From the NCBI RefSeq assembly GCF_050908995.1, contig NC_135124.1, positions 10,478,001 through 10,542,000 on the forward strand: a stretch of 64,000 nucleotides of DNA. The letters are read 5' to 3'. This document shows positions 48,685 to 58,440 of this stretch, piece after piece; the stretch's first letter is position 1; the number at the start of each line of letters is the position of its first letter. The stretch is from Andrena cerasifolii. Taxonomy: Eukaryota; Arthropoda; Insecta; Hymenoptera; Andrenidae. The notes below the pieces were generated by a model. That model did no database searches. It saw nothing but the letters and a program-made list of their open reading frames with translations, and had not been told where the DNA came from. The translations under genes were made by a program, and so were the position numbers.

Positions 48685-51106
48685 TCACAGGGAAAGGAAC
48701 TTCATCAGTGCATCGTGAATTAGCCGAGGATTTATGGTGCCGTCCGCGGTGTAGCGGACACCTCTCAAGGAACCGTCGTCGTGACTGACCACACCGTACT
48801 CCCCGACGATGAAGCCGTCCGGAGTCCTCTCCTCGACCCTGTACTTCCTGTAGTTCCGTCCCTCGACGACGTAGCCGACCTTCTGGCCGTCCTCCACCCC
48901 AGAGGGATTCGAGGGCTCAGCGGGAATCAGCTGGGGCCCGTGCATGTTCCCATTGCTGCTCACGCTGGCAGACTCATCCACTTCGTAGTTCTGCTCGTCA
49001 GGTTCACCGCCGCGCTCGTGGCTCAACGGTTGGCCCTCTGAGTCGTACACCTTGCTGGGTTCACCGTAAACTTTGGCAGGCTGGGAGTACACCTTCGCTG
49101 GTTCAGAGTAAACCTTAGCTGGCTCCGAGTAGACCTTCGAAGGCACCGAATACACCTTCTCTGGCTCGCTGTAGACCTTCTCCGGCTCGCCATAGACCTT
49201 GGCTGGCTCGCTGTACACCTTGGCTGGCTCGCTGTACACCTTGGCTGGCTCGCTGTAAACCTTCGCCGGCTCGCTGTACACCTTGGCTGGCTCGCCGTAG
49301 ACTTTCTCAGGCTCACCGTACACCCTCGCCGGCTCGCCGTACAGCTTGGCTGGTTCGTTGTACGGTCTAGCTGGCTTATAGCTCTTGGACGACTGGCTGT
49401 AAGCCTTCGTTCCAGGACGATTATAATGGGAGGCGTCGTAGTGCCTCCCGGCCTTCCGACCCTGGGCCTGGAAGTGCTCCGACTGCATCTCCATGGGTTC
49501 TTCGTTGAACTCCTTGGGCTCGGAGTCCTCCTCTGGCAGCTCGTAGTTCTCCTCCGTTGGCAGGGTGATCATATCCTCTGGGACGTTAGCTGAGCTGGCG
49601 TTGTCTCCGCGATGTTCACTGAAGGCTGGCGTGTGCCTGGCGACTGGTCCAGGGGTCACCGAACTCTGACCCTGCCAACTGGTACTCGGCGAACCCTCAT
49701 CCACAGAAAACTCGCTTCTATTCGACTCTGACACGATATTGCTGAGCTCCTCCGTGACGAAGCTGGAAGACGGCGGCGTCACCGTAGATGACGTCTTAAC
49801 CGTGGTCAACGTTGCACTGGTCGTTGTCCTAGCTGTCGTGTTAGGAACGGTCACTTTCGACGTCGATGCTCTGGTCGTTGAATTACTGGCGGTGCTCGGC
49901 GGTCGAGTGACGACCGTCGCGTCGCCACTGTCGTAGTGCTCCACCCTGACCTTGTACGGCGTTGCTTCGACGGTGGACGTCACGCTGACGCCGATCACCT
50001 TCTGCCGACTGACTTTGCTCGACGAGCCGCCGGTGGCGTTCGTCCCCGACGGGGACTTTTCTCGCGCTGCCACCGAAGAGACCGTAGTACTCGAAGTCTG
50101 TGGTGTCAGCCGCGTTGAGGATAGGTCGCTGGTGGTGCCCAGCTCGTCGATCAACGACGCCAGGTTCTGCTGCCTGTTTTCCAGTGTTTTGTGACTGATC
50201 GGGTAGAATCGGACGACCTCCTCCTTGCCGCTGGCGTTCCGCGCTCTGGGGACCACTTGCTTGCTACCCGGGTTCCGCGATATTCGGTAGATCGACGCCT
50301 CGTGCTGATGGGACTCCGCTGTCGCGCTGTCAACGGCTGTTGCCGCCTGTCCACCGCGCCTGAAGCTCCTGCGTCTCTGCGGCGGCGTGGCCATGGCGCC
50401 GTTTATGAACACTGACAGGAATTCCGTGCCCGCGAGTATGTCGTTCCTCTTCGCTGGAGCACCGTGTACTTCGTCCCACACCAGCGCCGCCTGCAGCAGT
50501 ACCTGAAAGACGGTTTCCTCGGTTAGAGGGACACTTAAAAGGTGGCATTCAGGACTTTTAGAAAGAATCAATATAACCAGAAAAAAAAGTGTTTGATTTT
50601 CTTCCTCCTCGAGTGAAAGGAGTGTACAACTGGTAGAGTGGCACCAATCTTGAACCCGGAATTATAGACCGCGTCTGTTAGTGTCACCGTATTTTAAAGA
50701 CATTTCAGAGGTGTACCGCTGTACAATAAAACCTTATACCAGAAAAGAGTATTTCTAATAAAAGAATCAACGATGACATGGTTGATTTCATATTCAGAAA
50801 TTCATTACCGATTACTCAAGATTTAACTTCTTCAATGTAACCGCTGCAGAGAAAGCCTTTTCAACACCCGTGGCAAGTATTTACCGCAGAAACTTATCCT
50901 TACATAAATAACACGAATTTTTACAGTACCAGTTACACAATATAAACAAACATAACATGCTCCAATGCTCTTAGAGTCAAAGACATTAAAGTTCCATCAG
51001 ACTCTTAATGACCACCCACTCATCCGCTTCCCATTTTGAATTTCGTTCATGTTCTAACTTACGCGATACTTAGGATCAGCGAAATAATAAAATCACTGAG
51101 GATCAT
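48685..51106 (-). CDS. Secreted Rebers-Riddiford-like chitin-binding protein with Tyr/Lys heptads
   Basis: The main exon runs from about 50533 to 48685. The probable first exon is 51106-51063, encoding a signal peptide (MILSDFIISLILSI) before a GTAAGT donor in phase 2. It joins in frame to AAG acceptors at 50534 or 50555, giving about 630 residues. A CAG acceptor at 50503 looks stronger but needs a phase-0 partner I did not find. The order is: signal peptide; Arg-rich stretch; Ser/Thr-rich, mucin-like region; acidic region with EENYELPEEDSE; sixteen heptads of the type PAKVYSE (49035-49372); acidic linker; and a C-terminal module GYVVEGRNYRKYRVEERT..GEYGVV..GVRYTADG. The last resembles the Rebers-Riddiford consensus (G..Y.v...G....V.Y.AD) that binds chitin in insect cuticle. 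Location is inferred to be cuticle or another chitin matrix. The Lys-Tyr repeats could be cross-linked. No cysteine pairs are seen. I do not assign a gene name. Confidence 0.85.
49035..49372 (-). repeat. 21 bp coding tandem repeat, sixteen heptads
   Basis: Sixteen in-frame units encode P-(A/E/S)-(K/R)-(V/L/P)-Y-(S/G/N)-(E/V/Q), with PAKVYSE as the commonest. Four neighbouring copies encode identical heptads, which suggests recent unequal crossing-over; the outer copies are more diverged. Copy number is likely to vary between individuals. Confidence 0.9.
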
Positions 51107-53136
51107 GCCTCCGAGGGTGTCCAGCAGCGCAGCATCGGGCTCGCTCGTAAGCGGAACTAACGCGAAGCTTGGACCTGTTCCGCGGTGTATAAAGCTTGGT
51201 CGAACTGTTGCGAGGCCATTAAAGCCACGTGGAATCGGTGAACAAGTCCGTAAGTACTTTACGATCCGAGGACACACGGAACACGTCGGGCTACATTTAT
51301 TTTTCAATCCGCGCGCGAAGCGATAAAACGCCATTGCGCCCGGCCGTTACTGGACACGGCGAAGGCCGCTGTCAGGTGCATCCGAGCAATTTATAAATTA
51401 CGTTACGATCACTGTAAAGTCCCCCAATGGGCGCAGCTTATTACAGCCCACTGGGGCTTTAACTCGCGGCTTCAGGGATGTCACCTTCTTATCTCGCGAA
51501 GCATCTCATTTCCTGGTGTGCTTAAAAACCGGCGGCCTTCGATGCCCACCGTGAACGCCCGTACATCAGGAGCGCGTCGAGTGTCTTCTGAAATGAAAAC
51601 CGACCGTATCGATACGCTGGGGTGCGAGTTTAAATTGATTTTGTATTATAAATTGATTTTGGTGGTTTCGAGGCTGTAACTTGATTCTTGGGAACCTGTT
51701 AGGCATGACGGAAAATAGAAGAGTTTATCGGAATGCGTGGACAGATTTATTGAAGTTTCAGAACCGATTAATATTTCTATGATGTAATCGCCATCGTACT
51801 TTATCGCAGCGGCTCTGGGATGCCTGGATTTAAGGACACACGAAGCTCGCGCTTTATACGGAGCGTTAAGGTATCATTTACGCTGTTATTACGACAGAGG
51901 GGACAGAAAAGAAGCGGCGAGAAGAGATAGGGGAAAAGAAGGCGGAGGGTAGAAAAGAACGTAAGGACGTTTATTCCCAATGCGAGAGCGCAAGAAGTCT
52001 GGACGTTAAGAATTTAAAGAGACACGCTTTGTCCATCGCGCACGGTTTTACTGCTGGTTTTTCGGTGTCGTCGCTGGTGGTTCGCCCGTAAAGCGCTCCG
52101 AATCGGATTTTTGCAATCTTGGGGAAGGTCGCCGCCAAGCTCGTTGCGTCAGCTCCGAAAAAACGGAACACAATGCGGCATCAATCGGAGGATTTGCGAG
52201 GGACATTATTATAAGTGAGAAGGAACGTGCTGCCATGGAGCAAGGGAATTATCTTCGCCGAAATAAGTGCCGTTTCTTCGACACCCCGCGTCCCATTTCC
52301 TTTGCGCAGCGATCGCCCGGCGAATCGCTGGAATTCCTTGGAAATTGCATCGATATTGTTTCCTGGCTATTTGCAGATTATCCTTAGCAGTCCTTTTTCG
52401 TTATAGACAGCTCCCGAACTCAATCGCACGTGTTATTGAGGAATATTCAAATTTCCAGCAATAATTTTCTACAGATGTTTCACTACAGCCGGAAAGGAGC
52501 AAGACGACGAAAATACGAATTCCTTTTAGATTCCGTGAAAGGACGTGCACTGCGTGGCGCGCTCCGCGAAAACAGAAGAAATGGATGGCGCAGAGGAGCA
52601 AACAGGCGAAAAAGGTGCAATGTGGGTGGATACACTGCGACAGATACTTTACGACGCGCCTATGCGGCAGTGCATTATTCCTTCGCGGATTCCTCGACAA
52701 TGTTGTTTACATGCAGGGAAATAATACTGGAAAAAAATTGCAGCATCTCGAGTGCTTTTTAATCTCGCTGAGGCGATTACCTGACACGTAATATCCACTT
52801 TGATATCATGGATTTACAGAATAACTAACAGCAGACAATATAAGTGACTTACAGGACTCGTACACCTTGTGCTTTTCTTCTTTACACAAAATTTAACTAA
52901 ACCTCTGCGATGGAGCTTGAAAGCATGGGGAAATTTTGTGCAAATTGTTCGCTGAAATTGACCAATGGAGTCAGAAGCTTGAAGTGCTTTTTCTACCACT
53001 AGCAGTCATAGAAAAGGCATCGAATAAAATTAAAAGAAGAACTACTATAAGAAGTTTATCTTAATTTTACACTACTTCCAAATTCAAGTTAGTTATTACA
53101 CCTTACTATCGATCAGACACCTACAATAATCACTCC
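51107..53136. other. Upstream region of the chitin-binding gene, no further gene supported
   Basis: A minus-strand TATAAA near 51393 could be the gene's core promoter, about 290 bases before the proposed ATG. 52400-52800 is open on both strands without domains. No other feature is recognised. Confidence 0.4.
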
Positions 53137-53227
53137 CATTATTATTGCGACTTTATTACTTATTAGATCGAAGATATAAACTTAGAATTAACTAAAATTA
53201 CTGCGAATAAAATGAAATGAAAAGAAC
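53137..53227 (-). repeat. LINE-like 3' tail, copy 2
   Basis: On the minus strand it carries the AATAAAGTCGCAATAATAAT tail and the TTTCATTTTATTCGCAGTAAT segment of the 12863 copy, with about 90 internal bases missing. Sequence upstream on that strand (53230-53520) is pyrimidine-rich and may be more of the same element, but has no reverse transcriptase motif. Confidence 0.5.
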
Positions 53228-53229
53228 AG

Positions 53230-54051
53230 GAAAGAAAAACATGGCAAGGTAGAACTGACACTAAGGGAAGTGTTGGAGAATGTGTTAGATAGGAGTCTAA
53301 CTGTCGGATAGTAGCAAGAAGAGAGTTATAGTAATATGCAGCGATATAGGGAAAAGAAGCTTCGAATTGCGTGGTACTGTGTGCAGGAATAGAAAGAAGA
53401 GATTGGTATCGTGTTGAAAGACAGCTGGAGGAGTTATAGGAAAGGTTGGTGAGTAGGATATTGTAAAGATAAGAGAGACAACGAGTATCTTAAGCACAAG
53501 AGAGCATAAGTAGAGTTTTCATCTTTGCGACATACGCAACCAGGAGAGTTTTGCAAAAAAATTATCTACGCATACTATTATATTCAAGGTTTCTCATACC
53601 CCCATCTTGTCAACAGATCTTCCCAGCCGAAAACCCGCCCGATGCACCGATCGCTCCGATCGTTAAGCGAGCTGCTCGAAAAACTGCTCGTTTCCAAATA
53701 ACACGTAGCAGAAACGTGAGCCATCTGCAAGGGTAATAAGTGGGCGCAACGAGATGACCTCATCCGAGGTGTCCACAACGGCGGTGAGCGTTCTCCTTTC
53801 AACAGGAAATCGTTCTAGACCAGTCCTGGCCAGCTCGAGCGTAGTCGGTCAACTTTGTAAATCGAGCGTGTACGCGCGTTTGCGTGCGGACGATTTATGG
53901 CCGCGCGGCCAGCCTAACTGGCGATTATTAATTCCACCGATACCCGGAATCCACCATGGAAGGTATTAATCTCTCGCGCAGAACAGGCTCCTCAATTTTC
54001 TTTCATTCGCGACACCTTCCCCTGTCGTGTCATCGCGATAAAAAGAATTGA
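53230..54051. other. Intergenic, no gene supported
   Basis: 53230-53520 may be the body of the LINE-like element. 53580-53970 has short open frames on both strands in GC-rich DNA and no domain. Confidence 0.4.
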
Positions 54052-54173
54052 AGAGTCCTTGTAAAAAAAAACAGTGTAAGTGCCAAAAATAAAATTCTAC
54101 ACTATAGTAGAGCATTTTCCGATAATTTTTTTTCTAATTTTCGCACTTACAGTGTTTTCTGCAAGGACTCTTG
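54052..54173 (-). mobile_element. Palindromic MITE, family member 2 (122 bp)
   Basis: The inverted ends are GAGTCC and GGACTC, flanked on both sides by TTGAA, a 5 bp target site duplication. Inside, CAGTGTAAGTGCC on the left pairs with GCACTTACAGTG on the right. In reverse orientation the interior matches the 31109 copy (ATCGGAAAATGCTCTAC and GTGTAGAATTTTATTTTTGGC). The intact duplication suggests a younger insertion than the first copy. No coding capacity. Confidence 0.75.
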
Positions 54174-56614
54174 AAATTGTTTAGGACCCAAAAAATTTCC
54201 TCTTCTCTGCCAAACAGGCTGCGTCGATTTAATTGTTGAGTTGGATATATATGGGGGATTAGTATCGTAGCTTGCAGAGATATAGTGTCTAACCTGGGAC
54301 CCACTTAAATGAATATCTTTGAGGGTACAGAATACCAAATGGTTTCTTCATGGAGAACTTGATAGTTGACAGCGAATATGGAGTCTAGTTTCACGCATAA
54401 TGTGATAAAGATTCCGATCCAGTTCCAATTTAACATTCTTGTATTTTTAAACTGCATAAGTAGTGATACTCTTGAGGAACGAGTGGGGCTAGTTTAGGGT
54501 GGGTCAAAATGGACCCCGTGTCCGTCAAGTAAGGAGTATAATACACACTGACTGTCCGAGAATGATATGCTGATTGTTTTTCTCGTGTTTTGCTCAATAC
54601 TCCAGCTCGGGAGTGACTTCTGTAACTTTCCATCAAGCCCGTGTCAGAGACCTTGCCAGTGACCTCCGCCAATGATTTCGTCTGAATAACGCGATGGTCA
54701 TTCCCGTCCGATCTAATTAAAGTCAGTTCACTGGCAGGTGTCTCAGGGTGAACGCACTTTCATCGAACATTGACGTAATGAATCCTTTCGAACGGCACAC
54801 GAGCCAAATTTGGCCCAGGGGCTCGATCGATTCGGGCCCCGATTACGATCGATCAAAATCGACGCCGTTAACGGTAGACGCGGCTGCGCGATCGAGCCGT
54901 TAAAACGTGATCGGTGGAATTTGCGTGGGTACGAAAGCGGACAAACAGTGGACCCAACCGAGAGCTGATGTATCCACGTGCGTTATAAACAATATGCAGG
55001 TGCGGCAATTTTAAAGACGGACTCGTCACCGTTAAAGAATCGTGGAGTTTAATATGGCGGGAATGAGCTCAGCCTAGTGGCACGTCGATGTTCCGTGCAC
55101 TCGCTGAAATTGGATTTGTTTTGGAATTGTGATGGGGTTAGTTAGTAGTAGCTTCAAACCAGGGCTGGCCTTCTTTATAAAGGGGCCCTGATGCAAGATA
55201 TATTTTTTTGGGTCCTAAACAATTTCTCAACGGTGAAAAAAACATCTTTTCACGAAAAAGGATAATAATAACAGTAATAAAGAAAATAAAATAAAATAAT
55301 AAGAGAAATAAACAAATAAACATTAACCTATTTAAATATATGTCTTTTTACTTTTTATTGCTGTATCATTAATAGTATTAGATTATTAAACATATTAGAA
55401 ATTATATTCTAATTTCTTTTTTGACAGTCCTCGCATACCATGGTATGAATGCCACAACCACAATTGTGGTGTGTCCGTAGTATTGCCAGTTCTGTGTTTA
55501 GAGCGTGAAATTCAAGTCGGTTTATAAAATTAAATTAATGTTAATCAAATAAATAACTTTCGTCCCCTTTTTTCTCTTTTTTTAGTTTCTTTTTTCTTCA
55601 TTTTTCCTTTTTTCTGTGGAGGGATAGAGTGATAAGTGCCAAGGGAAATAATATTCAGTGGGAAAAATAGTAGAACAAGAATTACTGCAATTGTGCTAAT
55701 CCTTATGCTTCTAGATAAGCACAAATATTTTTTCAAAGTCTTAAGTTTCCCATTAATAACGCAGAGAAATTTCAAAATATGAAGAGCATTAAATTCTACC
55801 ATATTTTAATGACAACGACAGATTCCTTGTGTAACAGAGACCCACAAGCCTATTGGGAAATGTTCCATTTGAAGATCAATCATCTGTTTAACAAAATATA
55901 ATATAAAACGATTGCTACGAGGACCCAGTACGACTTACCAAAATATCTTGCGTAATTGCTGACTGATCGGAACTATTTCAAGAGACTTATCGGGCTTCCT
56001 TCAAGGGCGACATCAATTAATGGGATACAATGTTCCTATAGTAGTACGTCGTTAATAATAACATGCGGTTGCAACGGCCTGAGATTAATCAACGAGAAGG
56101 AACGTACGATGATATTGACTAATTTCTGATGTTGTGAGCGTGCTCAGCGTTGAGGCAATCCCGTAATTAAATTACGACAACGTACTAGGAAAGAAGCTGC
56201 GAGCGACGATAGACAGACAGCCGTTTCGAAGGCAAACTCATCGCGAAGGAGTCGCGGCTTTGAACAGATGCAAGTGGGCGCAAGTCCAGTTAATGCTGTC
56301 GCCCCCGTTTTCAATGTCTGTGTTTTTAATATCCCTCTTTCTCTCGGCGTACGGTTGGCTGGCCTACTTACGCGTGACTGCTCTGAAAATGGAAAAGAGT
56401 CGCCTAACGCGATAATTCAAGATTCTTTTGTTCCACTTCGCGAGGAAGTCTGGGAAGTAGATTAGGTTCGACTCGAGTCAGACTGCGTCAGCTTGCTGAA
56501 AATAGTTTTATTTCCTGTTACTACTGTATTTCAGAGAAGCTTCTCTTGTTACTATTAAAAATAGATCAATAATAGAACACAGGTGTGATTCGAAATTTTC
56601 AACTAGCCCTGAGG
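54174..56614. other. Intergenic, no gene supported; AT-rich repeat-like block 55140-55810
   Basis: 55159 begins with CAGGGCTGGCC, the form of a hAT transposon end, followed by an AT-rich block. A minus-strand frame near 55400-55530 encodes a short Cys-rich stretch (CGCGIHTMVCEDC). No second terminus or site duplication was found, so this stays unassigned. 56100-56465 has only a short frame. Confidence 0.35.
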
Positions 56615-57212
56615 CCCATTTAAGAGAGTACACTAGTGTAACTGCCCGTTTTTTTAACGGCATCTTTGAGAATTTATTTAATAAAAACTATAAGGTTATA
56701 CTATCTGGCGTTTTGCCTGCATATTAAGGTATGTTTGAAGTAATACTCAGAATTTATTTGATCTTTTTTATCGCGCATATACATAGATAGACTATACAGT
56801 CGGTGGCGCATCTTCAAAAAAAAATTCCGACGGGTGTTGTCGCGGAAACTGTTCTAGTGCTCCAAAATGAAAAAACTAAGGTTTATTTTCTTTATTATGT
56901 TTGTCGCTATGGTTGGAACCACAGAGACCCCCTAACAATAAAATTTTTCAGAATGACAGCAGTTTGAAAAGAATGTCAGATTTTTGCTGATAAATTTAGC
57001 TGTTTTCGTTCCGTAGAATTAATTTCATACAATATAGCGACAAACATAATAAAGAAAATAAACTAGATGAAAAAATTCTGAATATTACTTCAAACCTACC
57101 TTAATATGCAGGCAAAGTGCCAGATAGTATAAACATATAGTTTTTGTTAAATAAATTCTCAAAAATGGCGTTGAAAACAGGCAGTCACACTAGAGTACGC
57201 ACTTAAATACCC
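56615..57212. mobile_element. Fold-back element, about 600 bp
   Basis: The left end ATTTAAGAGAGTACACTAGTGTAACTGCC matches the reversed right end ATTTAAGTGCGTACTCTAGTGTGACTGCC. Arms of about 150 bases pair throughout, including GAGAATTTATTTAA and GCCTGCATATTAAGGTA. A further inner pair, GTTTATTTTCTTTATTATG (56881) and its reverse (57044), is offset by about 110 extra bases in the left arm (56770-56880), suggesting a later insertion there. Flanking duplication is not clear. No transposase frame. Confidence 0.75.
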
Positions 57213-57215
57213 AAA

Positions 57216-58220
57216 CGAAAAATGTCTATTTAAAAGAAAATGAGGATTCTCTAAAATCAAGTTATAACTATGTTTATAAATTCTGAAAATTCATTTAACG
57301 CCCAACTGTTCGGCCTAAAAGTACAGCAACCTGCTCCTTCACCCCATGCCGCGCTTAACATCAATCAAACGACTACCAAGTACCAAACTCCGTTTATATC
57401 GTTCATTGCTGTCGTTGCTCGATGCACAGGGAACAGATGAAAAACATTCAGGAAGGAATGTCCGCCAGAGCGGACTGGCCCGTCCAAAGGAGGCGTCGAT
57501 CATTATTCCCACGTATTTTTCCGTCGTGTCGGCGTATTTTTCAAGGAGGAAGCAAACGAACCCGCTGCTCGCCTTCTTTTTTTCACCCCGCCGTCGCTTA
57601 TTTTCTGGCGGGCGGACGTGTCCAGCTCTGGCCGGCGGACGTGTCGACGTGAAGCACGTGATCGGGGGAATCGCTCGGCTGGCCCGTGCACGCCGAGTAA
57701 ATGACATGAGCGTATCAGGTTCTGAGGAATCTGCGAAAGAGGCTGCGCGATCAAGGTTGCGACTGGGTGTGGTGAGGAATATGCATGTGCAAGTGCAGGC
57801 CCGATGGCTTCCCTATAGGTAGCCCGTCCAACTCGTTTCCTCCAATGAAAGCCAGTCCCTCTCGGCTCCGACTAATTGTCTTCCCCGTGACGCATGGTCT
57901 GTCAACGATCGCTTTTGTTCTGACAGATTCTGAACAGCTTCCCAGCCTCGTCTCGCCCGCGCTCTCCCTTGCAGGGTCTCGTATCGATGACGATGCACAT
58001 AGTCCTACCAAGGTCGACGATTTCTTGCAGTTATCGCTACTTTATGGTGGAGGGATTCGTGTCGCGGTTCAGTCAAGCGGCGAATTGTACACAACGCGTG
58101 CTAATGTCGAAGCTCTGAGTCCGAGGGATCTCGCCTTGAAGGGAAGCTTTTTATTGGCAAACTTAGTGGTAGCAGTTTTAGAATATCATGTACTTGGGGT
58201 GCAGACTTTATTCTTTTAAG
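57216..58220. other. Intergenic, no gene supported
   Basis: 57340-58220 is CpG-rich with open frames of up to 158 codons on the plus strand and 122 on the minus strand, all overlapping. None shows a domain, signal peptide or splice pattern, so they are taken as compositional. Confidence 0.45.
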
Positions 58221-58440
58221 TTCTAGGGGTGTACGTTTAGAGATTGTTAGCTCTGTGATTGTGATGTTCAGAATTGCAGGTTCTAGGATGATGGGTCTTG
58301 GAATAGTAAGTTGTTCTAGGTGGTTGGCTTCAGATAATAAGTTTATGTTTTTGAGGACTCAGATCGTAAAGTTTGGAGCGTTGGAAGTTGAAGAGCTGTT
58401 GGTTCATTAATCGTAAGAAGATCCTGAGGTTGAAAACACT
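58221..58440. repeat. Degenerate minisatellite, unit about 30 bp, about seven copies
   Basis: Units begin at 58221, 58251, 58281, 58311, 58342 and 58372, and often end in a (T/A)AAG or (A/T)AG. TTCTAGG recurs at 58221, 58281 and 58314. G and T dominate the strand. The units are diverged, so this is old. No reading frame is retained. Confidence 0.5.

Noticed and set aside
48781..50415. Open frames on the plus strand and in other minus frames across the chitin-binding gene
   Set aside because: They are shadows of the GC-rich repetitive coding exon; the 628-codon frame has the repeats and the C-terminal module.
55159..56612. hAT transposon suggested by CAGGGCTGGCC at 55159 and TAGCCCTGAGGCC at 56604
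   Set aside because: The presumed right end does not mirror the left beyond a few bases, and no 8 bp duplication flanks the pair.
57346..58219. Overlapping plus-strand frames of 158 and 144 codons
   Set aside because: Minus-strand frames overlap them and no domain is visible; composition explains the openness.
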